A stretch of 11,222 bases of DNA from JBHGBM01 sp041946965 (GTDB lineage Bacteria > Acidobacteriota > Terriglobia > Bryobacterales > Bryobacteraceae): positions 1-11,222 of the forward strand of contig JBHGBM010000122.1 in NCBI GenBank assembly GCA_041946965.1, in the 5' to 3' direction. Numbering within the stretch: the first letter of the stretch is position 1; each line of letters opens with the position of its first letter. Positions 1 to 6,149 of the stretch are shown here, in pieces. The translations under genes and the position numbers were made by a program. The notes beneath the pieces were generated by a model. The model saw only the letters and a list, made by a program, of their open reading frames with translations, searched no databases and was not told the origin of the DNA.

Positions 1-1554
1 CGATCCCTGGCGGCGGGCGGCGGCGCCGCCATGACGGCTTCCGGCGCGGGCGCGCCGCGGCGGCCCAACATCGTGCTGATCATGGCGGACGACATGGGCT
101 TCTCCGATATCGGCTGCTATGGCGGCGAGATCCACACGCCCAACCTGGACCGCATCGCCCAGCGGGGTCTGCGCTTCACCCAGTTTTATAACAACGCCAA
201 GTGCTGCCCCACGCGCTCCGCGCTGCTCACCGGGCTTTACAACCACGAGGCCGGCGTCGGCAACATGGTGGAGAACCTCGGCACGCCGTCGTACCAGGGC
301 TACCTCAACGACCGCTGCGTCACCATCGCCGAGGCGCTCAAGACCGGCGGCTACACCACTCTCATGTCCGGCAAGTGGCACGTGGGCGAGAAGCGCCCGC
401 ACTGGCCCAAGGACCGCGGCTTTGACCGCTACTTCGGCCTCATCAGCGGATCCAGCAACTACTTCCGCGTGACCGAAGAGCGGCCCCTCGTTATCGAGGA
501 TCAGGTCTACCGCCCGAAGGACGACACCTTCTACATGACGGACATCATCGGGGAGAACGCCGTCAAGTTCATCCACGAGTACGCGCGCAAGCCGAACCCG
601 TTCTTCCTTTACACCGCCTTCACCAGTCCCCACTGGCCGCTGCACGCATTGAAAGAAGATATCGCGAAGTACCGCGGCAAGTACCTGGGCGGCTGGGACG
701 ATCTGCGCCGCCGCCGCCACGCCCGCATGATCGAGATGGGCATCGTGGACCGCAAGTGGCCGCTCACGCCGCGCGACCCCGAGGCGCCCGCCTGGGACTC
801 CGTGAAGAATAAGGACGAGTTCGACCTCAAGATGGCTGTCTACGCCGCCCAGATCGACCGCATGGACCAGAACATCGGGCGCATCCTGGCCAAGCTGAAA
901 GAGACCGGCGCGGAAAACAACACGCTCGTCCTGTTCCTCTCCGATAACGGCGGCTGTTCGGTCGAAGTGGACCGCGGCACACCGGGCGTTCCGGCCGGAG
1001 GTCCCGAATCTTTCTTCAGCTACGGCCTGCCGTGGGCCAATGCCAGCAACACGCCCTTCCGGCTGTACAAGAGCTGGGTCCATGAAGGCGGCATCTCCAC
1101 GCCGCTCATCGCCTGTTGGCCCGGCCGCATACAGCCCGGCAAGATGACGGGGCAACCGGGCCACATCATGGATGTGATGCCCACCTGCCTGGAACTCGCC
1201 GGCGTGCGGTATCCGAAAACGCGCAACGGCAAGGAGATTCTTCCGCTCGAAGGCCGCAGCCTGGTCCCCGTGCTCGAGGGCCGCCAGCGCCAGCCCAACC
1301 CCGTGCTGTTCTGGGAGCACCAGGGCAACCGCGCGGTCCGGCAGGGCGATCTGAAACTTGTATCGCGCAAGCCCGGACAATGGGAGCTGTACGATCTGGC
1401 CGCCGACCGTACGGAAATAAACAACCTCGCCGGCGGGAACCCGGCCAAGGTCAAAGAACTGGACGGACTGTATCGGGACTGGGCTAAACGCTGCGGCGTT
1501 CTCACGCCCGAAGAGCTGCGCAAAGCCAGGAAGAAAGGCGGCGGCGCGGCGTAG
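1..1554 (+). CDS. Type I sulfatase (arylsulfatase A-like), probably 5'-partial
   Basis: Hydrolyses sulfate esters, probably outside the cytoplasm on a sulfated carbohydrate or similar substrate. Counting from the ATG at 31 (507 aa), the metal-binding start is at D20-D21 in IMADDMG. The C-x-P-x-R formylglycine motif is C58-C-P-T-R62, followed by SALLTG. GKWHVG (K115, H117), SPHWP (H201), SDNGG (D305, N306) and YKSWVHEGG (K347, H351) supply the remaining expected active-site residues. The C-terminal subdomain (LYDLAADRTEINNLA) is complete. The reading frame is open to base 1 with GC-rich third positions. No Shine-Dalgarno precedes the ATG at 31, and the upstream codons plus the first residues (RSLAAGGGAA, then MTASGAGA) resemble a signal-peptide h-region. 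The true start is therefore probably upstream of the window. The exact substrate cannot be told from sequence. Confidence 0.93.
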   Translation, partial: RSLAAGGGAAMTASGAGAPRRPNIVLIMADDMGFSDIGCYGGEIHTPNLDRIAQRGLRFTQFYNNAKCCPTRSALLTGLYNHEAGVGNMVENLGTPSYQGYLNDRCVTIAEALKTGGYTTLMSGKWHVGEKRPHWPKDRGFDRYFGLISGSSNYFRVTEERPLVIEDQVYRPKDDTFYMTDIIGENAVKFIHEYARKPNPFFLYTAFTSPHWPLHALKEDIAKYRGKYLGGWDDLRRRRHARMIEMGIVDRKWPLTPRDPEAPAWDSVKNKDEFDLKMAVYAAQIDRMDQNIGRILAKLKETGAENNTLVLFLSDNGGCSVEVDRGTPGVPAGGPESFFSYGLPWANASNTPFRLYKSWVHEGGISTPLIACWPGRIQPGKMTGQPGHIMDVMPTCLELAGVRYPKTRNGKEILPLEGRSLVPVLEGRQRQPNPVLFWEHQGNRAVRQGDLKLVSRKPGQWELYDLAADRTEINNLAGGNPAKVKELDGLYRDWAKRCGVLTPEELRKARKKGGGAA

Positions 1555-1569
1555 GGACTGTTCTCTTGG

Positions 1570-1598
1570 TTGCGCGCCCGCGGATGCGTGGATATGAT
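1570..1598 (+). promoter_or_regulatory. Predicted sigma-70-type promoter for the PEGA/M48 genes
   Basis: TTGCGC (1570-1575) and TATGAT (1593-1598) are separated by 17 nt. The -10 box matches the consensus at 5 of 6 positions and the -35 box at 3 of 6. The site lies just after the sulfatase stop, in the only sizeable gap on this strand. A start near 1605 would leave a 5' leader of about 145 nt before the PEGA gene. This is a by-eye prediction. Confidence 0.45.
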
Positions 1599-1617
1599 AG
1601 TCCGTTGGGCGCGCACA

Positions 1618-1631
1618 GGGAACACATTCCC
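1618..1631 (+). other. Small hairpin in the leader of the PEGA gene
   Basis: GGGAA (1618-1622) and TTCCC (1627-1631) can pair around a CACA tetraloop, giving a 5-bp stem just downstream of the predicted transcription start. There is no following U-run, so it does not look like an intrinsic terminator. The rest of the 1555-1750 gap shows no gene I can support and no riboswitch class I recognise. Confidence 0.3.
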
Positions 1632-1738
1632 GTGAGGCCGCTCCGATGAAGACACGATTTTCGCGGCTGACAAACCCGGCAGCATCGCACAGCGGCGCCG
1701 CGGAGACAGTGCCTGCTCATTTTTCACCCTTACAGAAC

Positions 1739-1744
1739 AGGAGA
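1739..1744 (+). promoter_or_regulatory. Ribosome binding site that fixes the PEGA gene start
   Basis: AGGAGA lies 6 nt before the ATG at 1751. It decides between that ATG and the in-frame ATG at 1646, which has no Shine-Dalgarno and would put a non-signal-like extension before the signal peptide. Confidence 0.75.
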
Positions 1745-1750
1745 ACTTAC

Positions 1751-2281
1751 ATGCGACTGATTTCGTTTTCGGTCCTGCTGATGGCCGTGGCCTCAATTCC
1801 CGTCATGGCGCAACAGGGCACCGGTTATCTGAAGACCAAGGTGAACCCGGGCCGTGCGGGGGTGTTTATCGACGGCAAGTACGTGGGTCCGGCCGGGAAC
1901 TTCGGCATCGGCAGAAAGTACACCGTCGCCGCCGGCGAGCATGAGATCAAGCTGTGCGAGCCGCGCTACGAAGACGTTGTCACCAAGGTGACCATCCAGC
2001 CCGGCAAGACGACGAAACTTTCCCAGACCATGAAAGCTCTGCCGCTTGCCAAGCCGCCCTTCGGCCGCCTGCGCACCATTTCTTCGGACAAGTTTGCCGC
2101 CGTGTACGTCAATGACAAGTACATGGGACACGCCGACGAGTTCAGCAATTCCGCGCAGGGACTGCTGCTGAACCCGGGCGAGTATACCGTGAAGGTGGTC
2201 CCCCTGAGCGGCGGACAGGAGAAAGAAGAGAAAGTGAAAATTACCGCGGACCAGGTTACTATCGTCCGCGCCGGCAAGTAG
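1751..2281 (+). CDS. Exported protein with two PEGA domains
   Basis: This is a 176-aa protein with a Sec-type signal peptide: MRLISF, a hydrophobic core to about residue 18, and a likely cut after VMA-Q. Two PEGA-type beta-sandwich repeats follow. The first covers about residues 25-92 (YLKTKVNPGRAGVFIDGKYV, then VAAGEHEIKL), the second about residues 105-173 (GRLRTISSDKFAAVYVNDKY, then LNPGEYTVKV). PEGA domains are usually extracytoplasmic and associated with the cell surface or with envelope protein interactions; no enzymatic residues are visible. The gene is preceded by a good ribosome site. The M48 peptidase gene follows after 33 nt on the same strand, so the two are probably cotranscribed. 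The specific role is unknown. The family call is confident because both repeats carry the dG(k)yvG...l.pGeh.v pattern. Confidence 0.85.
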   Translation: MRLISFSVLLMAVASIPVMAQQGTGYLKTKVNPGRAGVFIDGKYVGPAGNFGIGRKYTVAAGEHEIKLCEPRYEDVVTKVTIQPGKTTKLSQTMKALPLAKPPFGRLRTISSDKFAAVYVNDKYMGHADEFSNSAQGLLLNPGEYTVKVVPLSGGQEKEEKVKITADQVTIVRAGK

Positions 2282-2299
2282 CCGGGCATTCGGCCAACC

Positions 2300-2305
2300 A
2301 GGAGG
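2300..2305 (+). promoter_or_regulatory. Consensus Shine-Dalgarno of the M48 gene
   Basis: AGGAGG lies 9 nt before the ATG at 2315. It supports that start and indicates independent, efficient initiation within the PEGA-M48 pair. Confidence 0.75.
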
Positions 2306-2314
2306 GATATCGGG

Positions 2315-3670
2315 ATGGCCAGGCAGTTCGTTGCCTCGCTTTGGCTCGTGCTGTTGCTGGCGACAGCGACACCGGCACAGGGGCCGCGGCAACTTAAACC
2401 CGGCTGGAACCTGTTCTCGAAGGAACAGGACATCCAGTTGGGCAAGGAAGCCGCGGCCCAGGTCGAAAAGGAATACACCATCGTCCGGGACGCGACCCTC
2501 GTGAACTACATCCGGGGTATCGGGGGAAAACTGGCGGCCACGCCCGAGGCCGGCGGTTTCCCGTACACGTTCCAGGTGGTGGCGGACAAGTCCATCAACG
2601 CCTTCGCGCTGCCCGGCGGGCCGGCCTTCGTACACACCGGACTGGTGGTCGCGGCTGAGAACGAGGCGCAGTTGGCCGGCGTGCTCGCGCATGAGATCTC
2701 GCACGTCGCCCTGCGCCACGGCACCAACCAGGCTTCCAAGGCCAACCTCATCCAATTGCCCGCCATGCTGGCCAGCGGAATGCTGGGCAGGAGCGGGTCG
2801 CTGCTCAGCCAGTTGGGGCAGCTCGGAATCGGGCTGGGTGCGAACTCCGTGCTGCTGAAGTTCTCCCGCACGGCCGAGACCGACGCCGACCTGCTGGGCA
2901 CGCGCATGATGGCCAAGGTCGGGTACAACCCGCTCGAGATGGCGCGCTTCTTCGAGAAACTCGAAGCCTCCGGCGGTTCCCGCGGGCCGCAGTTCCTGTC
3001 CTCCCATCCCAACCCGGGCAACCGGGTCAAGGCGGTGGAGGCGGAGATCCGCTATCTTCCGCAGGCGGCTTACGGCACTGGGAACGCCAGCGAATTCGCC
3101 CGCATGCAGAGACTGGCCGCGGCTGTTCCCACTCCCCCGCCCAAGCAGGCGGCCTCCGGCCAGACCGGCACGGCTCCTCTGCCGCAGATCTCCGTTTCGC
3201 GGACGTTGCGCGAATACCGCGCCGCCGCCTACACCATTTCGTACCCCGACAACTGGCAGTCCGTATCCGCGCAGAACGCGCAGAACGTTACCTTGGCGCC
3301 CAGGGAAGGCATCGTGCAGGGGGCCGGCGGCACGTCCATCGGTGTGGGCGTCGTCGTCGACTTTGGCAACAATACCGGAAACCTGCGCCAGGATACGGAC
3401 ACCCTCCTGCGCGGCCTGATAGCCGGGAACGCGGAGATGAAAATTCAGGATGGGCCCCGGAGCGCGCGCGTCAACGGCCAGCAGGCGCTCATCACGACCC
3501 TTCAGTCGCGGTCGCCCTTCGCCGGCGAAATCGAGAACGATACCGTGATCACCGTGGAGCGTCCCGAGGGCCTCTTCTTCGCCGTGTTCATCACGCCGCA
3601 AAGCATGGCCCGGGGCCTCAGCGCCACGTTCGACACGATGCTTCGCTCCATCCGTTTCACCTCGCGCTGA
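2315..3670 (+). CDS. Exported M48-family zinc metallopeptidase with extra C-terminal domain
   Basis: This 451-aa protein resembles the periplasmic BepA/YfgC and LoiP-type M48 peptidases, which process or quality-control envelope proteins. The signal peptide spans residues 1-21 (ending ATATPAQ). The zinc site is H126-E-I-S-H130 in VLAHEISHVALRHG, with the third ligand E188 in the FSRTAETDAD segment, and the family SSHP motif is at 229-232. A Pro/Ala-rich linker (about 270-290) leads to a roughly 160-residue C-terminal domain. That domain starts with a YTISYPDNW segment (306-314) and is not part of the peptidase fold. It resembles DUF1795/PsbP-like domains by pattern only. No TPR repeats like those of BepA are visible. 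The gene follows the PEGA gene and ends 4 nt from the convergent neighbour. The substrate is unknown. Confidence 0.92.
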   Translation: MARQFVASLWLVLLLATATPAQGPRQLKPGWNLFSKEQDIQLGKEAAAQVEKEYTIVRDATLVNYIRGIGGKLAATPEAGGFPYTFQVVADKSINAFALPGGPAFVHTGLVVAAENEAQLAGVLAHEISHVALRHGTNQASKANLIQLPAMLASGMLGRSGSLLSQLGQLGIGLGANSVLLKFSRTAETDADLLGTRMMAKVGYNPLEMARFFEKLEASGGSRGPQFLSSHPNPGNRVKAVEAEIRYLPQAAYGTGNASEFARMQRLAAAVPTPPPKQAASGQTGTAPLPQISVSRTLREYRAAAYTISYPDNWQSVSAQNAQNVTLAPREGIVQGAGGTSIGVGVVVDFGNNTGNLRQDTDTLLRGLIAGNAEMKIQDGPRSARVNGQQALITTLQSRSPFAGEIENDTVITVERPEGLFFAVFITPQSMARGLSATFDTMLRSIRFTSR

Positions 3671-3674
3671 GAGC

Positions 3675-4136
3675 TTACTGGGTTGCGGCGCGCAGGCTGA
3701 GCGCGATCTTCTTCGCGGTCTCCGCGGGAACGCTCGGCAAGAAGGTCACGTGACAGCTACACGTGCCGTCCTTTCCCGGCACGCTGACGCTGTACGCGTT
3801 GGGGTGCTCGGCGTGCTTGGAGATCCTGTCCTGGTAAAACACCCGCTTGGCCGTGTTCTCAAACACGTGCTCCTTGCGGATATCGAGCACCTTTTGCAGC
3901 GACGCGGGCAGCGGCTTGAACCCCTGCCCGGGCTGGCTGGTGACGACCGCGATGGCGGTGGTGCTGTCGCGAAAGACCGCGGCGCCCTTGCTGTCGGCCA
4001 ATGGGATCCAATCCGGCGGAACGGTGATCTGGCAGAGCCCTTTGGAGTCTTTCAGAACGCTCCACTCCGGCGCCGTCTGCGCCGGGGAGGCTTGCGCACA
4101 TAAGAGAAACAAAGCCGGAACTATGTATTCTCTCAT
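3675..4136 (-). CDS. Secreted 153-aa protein of unknown function (PsbP/DUF1795-like pattern)
   Basis: I do not recognise a named family with confidence. The protein begins with a clear signal peptide (MREYIVPALFLLCAQASPAQT, likely cut after PAQ). The mature part, about 133 aa, has an opening beta segment LCQITVPPDWIPL followed by an AAVFRDSTTAIAVVTS strand. It ends in a helix-like AETAKKIALSLRAA. The ITVPPDW start and the short C-terminal helix match the layout of the extra domain of the convergent M48 peptidase (ISYPDNW ... TMLRSIRF). Two close cysteines (CSC, near residues 126-128) could form a disulfide or bind metal; a further Cys is in the GLCQI segment. It lies 39 nt downstream of the enolase-superfamily gene on the same strand and may be the last gene of that transcript. 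Its start lacks a strong Shine-Dalgarno. Confidence 0.75.
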   Translation of the reverse strand: MREYIVPALFLLCAQASPAQTAPEWSVLKDSKGLCQITVPPDWIPLADSKGAAVFRDSTTAIAVVTSQPGQGFKPLPASLQKVLDIRKEHVFENTAKRVFYQDRISKHAEHPNAYSVSVPGKDGTCSCHVTFLPSVPAETAKKIALSLRAATQ

Positions 4137-4175
4137 GGCCGGAGTTTACCGCCGGCGCGGGATGGAGACAAGCCT

Positions 4176-5372
4176 CTAGACCGGGCCGCCGTACCTGCCC
4201 ACAGCGCGACTGTTCAATTCAATCCCGAGTCCGGGCCGGCCGGAAAGGGCCATGCGGCCTTTGACCAGGCTCTCGGCCGGCTCGATCAGTTCGTGGCGCC
4301 ACGGCACTTCGCCAAATCCGAGTTCCAGGATCTGAAAAGTCGAAAGTGAGGCGCACACGTGCGCCGCGGCCACGTTGCCCACCGGACTGGCGGGACCGTG
4401 CGGCGAAACCGGTGCTCCCGCGGCCTCCGCCAGCGCCCCGATCTTCTTCAGCTCGAGCATGCCCCCGCAGACCTTCACATCGGGCATCAGGATGTCCACC
4501 GCTCCGGCGCGCACGTACGGCAGGAAGCCCCTGACGCCGTAGATCCCCTCGCCGCCGGCCGTGGGCATCGGGGCCGCGCGATTGATCTCCGCGAGGTCCT
4601 CGTAGCCCGGCGTCACTTCCTCCAGCCAGAACAGGTTGTAGGGTTCCAGCCGCCGTGCGAGCTCCAGCCCGCGCGCGCGGTCGAAGTTCTTGTGAGCATC
4701 CACCAGCAGGTCAACCTTCGGCCCGATCGCGCTCCGCACCGCGGCGATGCAGTCGATTCCGAGCCTGGTTGCTTCGGCGATTTTGGCCGCGTCGCCCCTC
4801 CTCGGCATGCCGTCCCAAGGGGCCAGTCTGACGGCGTCGAAGCCCGCCTTCAGCGCGGCCTCCGCCCACTTCGCGAAACCAGAGGGCGTACGGTCTTCAG
4901 CGGCGCGGTTGATGTTGGCGTAGTTTCGTATGCCGGTCCGCAGGCGGCCGCCGAGCAGGTCGCACGCCGGCACGCCGAACAGCTTGCCCCGTATGTCCCA
5001 CAGGGCGTGCTCCAGCGCGCTCATGGCGACCGCTGCCGCGCTGCCGCGCCGGGCTATCTCCGGTTCCGCGCCCGTGCGCAGGTGCTCGATATCGAAGATG
5101 CCGCGGCCTCTGATCCGCTCGAAGTTGGCGCGCAGCAGCGGGACCTTGGCCTCGTCGCCGCCCCCGTGCGAGGCGTCCCCGATGCCGGTTACTCCGGCGC
5201 TCGTCTGGATGCGCGGGATGAGCCACGTACCGCGCCGGTTCACCGGGACGCGGAAAATTTCCAGGCCCGTCACGGTGACCTTCGAGGCTTCGCGCTGCGC
5301 GGCCGCGGACAGGGGCAGGGCAGCCAGGCATTGCAGCCAATGGCGCCGGGAGACGGAATCAAAGGGTTGCAT
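4176..5372 (-). CDS. Tat-exported mandelate racemase/muconate lactonizing family enzyme (enolase superfamily)
   Basis: Probably abstracts the alpha proton of a carboxylate, such as an aldonic acid sugar (dehydratase or epimerase type). The start at 5372 (398 aa) gives MQPFDSVSRRHWLQCLAALP, a twin-arginine signal (SRRxWL) ending near SAAAQ. A longer start at 5411 would overlap the previous gene and bury this signal. In the TIM barrel, the metal ligands are D225 (LLVDAHKNFD), E251 (FWLEE) and E275 (TAGGE). D298 (MPDVKVCGG) and H325 (SPHGP) form the His-Asp dyad typical of the mandelate racemase subgroup. The strand that often carries K-x-K reads VRLAP, with Arg182 at the first position, so reaction chemistry is uncertain. 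It starts 8 nt after the DUF4440 gene stop, which indicates an operon with that gene and the symporter. The substrate is not determinable here. Confidence 0.88.
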   Translation of the reverse strand: MQPFDSVSRRHWLQCLAALPLSAAAQREASKVTVTGLEIFRVPVNRRGTWLIPRIQTSAGVTGIGDASHGGGDEAKVPLLRANFERIRGRGIFDIEHLRTGAEPEIARRGSAAAVAMSALEHALWDIRGKLFGVPACDLLGGRLRTGIRNYANINRAAEDRTPSGFAKWAEAALKAGFDAVRLAPWDGMPRRGDAAKIAEATRLGIDCIAAVRSAIGPKVDLLVDAHKNFDRARGLELARRLEPYNLFWLEEVTPGYEDLAEINRAAPMPTAGGEGIYGVRGFLPYVRAGAVDILMPDVKVCGGMLELKKIGALAEAAGAPVSPHGPASPVGNVAAAHVCASLSTFQILELGFGEVPWRHELIEPAESLVKGRMALSGRPGLGIELNSRAVGRYGGPV

Positions 5373-5380
5373 ACGAAATC

Positions 5381-5803
5381 TCAGCGGCCCACGCAATCGC
5401 ACGGCGGGCAACCACGGTCGATCGCGACTTTCCAGTTGCCGCCGGCGTCGCGCCGCCAGATGGTGTTGAACGTCCCCACGCGTTTGCCGGATGGATCGCG
5501 AACCGGCCCGGTGGAAAGCGCCAGCGTTCCGGAATCGAGCGCCACAACCTGCTCGGGCTCCCAGGAAAAGGGAGCCTTGGGACCTTCATAGAACCGCTTC
5601 CACCCGGCGGCGACATCCTTGGCGCCGCGCAGCACGCGCTTCTCGCTCACGAACACGGCGTCCTCCGCAAGGAACGAAGTGAACGCGGCGTGGTCGCGAT
5701 CCGCCATGGTTTTGGCGAAGGCGATCTCCGCCCGCCGCACCTGATCCGCCGGGCTCGTCTGGGCGGACGCCACCCCCGCCAGCAACAGCAACAAATACCG
5801 CAA
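5381..5803 (-). CDS. Secreted DUF4440 / SnoaL-like (NTF2 fold) protein
   Basis: This 140-aa protein has a short signal peptide (RYLLLLLAGVASAQ) and a single NTF2-like domain of the DUF4440 type. It shows the usual order: a first helix with EIAFAKTMADRDHAAFTSFLAEDAVFVS, then WKRFYEGPKAPFSWEPEQVVALDSGTLAL split over the mid-domain strands, then TFNTIWRRDAGGNWKVAIDRG at the end. The protein closes with a CPPCDC cluster. The start codon is TTG at 5803-5801, with a strong GGAGG 6 nt upstream. No in-frame ATG fits: the ATG at 5824 is followed at once by a stop. It lies between the symporter and the enolase-superfamily gene, 22 nt and 8 nt away. Such proteins may bind small molecules or act as simple isomerases or hydrolases; no function is established here. 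Confidence 0.85.
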   Translation of the reverse strand: MRYLLLLLAGVASAQTSPADQVRRAEIAFAKTMADRDHAAFTSFLAEDAVFVSEKRVLRGAKDVAAGWKRFYEGPKAPFSWEPEQVVALDSGTLALSTGPVRDPSGKRVGTFNTIWRRDAGGNWKVAIDRGCPPCDCVGR

Positions 5804-5809
5804 ACGGCG

Positions 5810-5814
5810 CCTCC
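5810..5814 (-). promoter_or_regulatory. Shine-Dalgarno supporting a TTG start
   Basis: On the minus strand GGAGG is followed by 6 nt and then TTG (5803-5801). It supports the unusual start codon of the DUF4440 gene. Confidence 0.7.
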
Positions 5815-5825
5815 AAGACTACATG

Positions 5826-6149
5826 TTACTTCCACACCTTGCGGATCACCCACAGCAGCGCCGCCCCGCTCAGCAAGAAGACCGCGAGCAGCGCGGCGAA
5901 GTACGCGAAGCGGCCGTAGAGCAGGTTGCCCACGCCGAACAGCGAGGACCAGATGACCGCCACTCCCGCGACCCAGCCGAGCAGCGCCAGCGGGATATTG
6001 TCGGTGCGCGCCCAAGCCTTCGCCTCCGCGGCGGAAACCCCGGCCTCGACGCGGATGCGGCGCCAGCCGGGACCGAACGGCCGCACTTTGCGATAGAACT
6101 CGACCAGAACCCTGGTCTCGGTCCGCGGCCCCAGGAAGGCTGCCGGCAG
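5826..6149 (-). pseudogene. C-terminal part of the sodium:solute symporter, cut off by an in-frame TAG
   Basis: Directly after the TAG at 6152-6150, the same frame continues for 107 codons without a stop, beginning LPAAFLGPRTETRVLVEFYR and then KVRPFGPGW. Large SSS-family symporters of this kind typically have a ...W-[LV]-x-x-x-F-L-x-P-x-(D/E)-x-x-x-L-x-x-FYRxVRPxGPGW segment here, so the stop stands where Trp (TGG) is expected. Two further membrane segments follow, about IPLALLGWVAGVAVIWSSLF and FAYFAALLAVFLLSGAALLW, before the real-looking TAA at 5826. A GTG at 6086-6084 could nominally start an 86-aa product, but it has no clear ribosome site and falls inside the conserved KVRP motif. With Trp restored, the total would be 600 aa, a normal length for this group. 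Confidence 0.85.

Noticed and set aside
1610..1680. Cyclic-di-GMP (GEMM) riboswitch suggested by GCACAGGG in the leader
   Set aside because: The other conserved GEMM elements, notably the GACGCAAAGC-type segment, are absent downstream.
1646..1750. N-terminal extension of the PEGA protein from the ATG at 1646
   Set aside because: No ribosome site at 1646, the extension is not signal-like, and a strong AGGAGA plus a signal peptide begin at 1751.
1793..3601. Minus-strand open frame of 602 codons opposite the PEGA and M48 genes
   Set aside because: The + strand carries signal peptides, ribosome sites and a zinc motif; the opposite frame has no domain and a shadow-like composition.
3663..3705. 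CGCGCT/AGCGCG inverted repeat at the convergent gene ends as a bidirectional terminator
   Set aside because: The 6-bp arms are separated by 31 nt, the repeat lies within coding sequence and there is no T-run on either strand.
4359..5591. Plus-strand open frame of 410 codons opposite the enolase-superfamily and DUF4440 genes
   Set aside because: The minus strand encodes recognisable proteins with metal ligands and signal peptides; the plus frame shows only Arg/Pro/Ala-rich shadow sequence.
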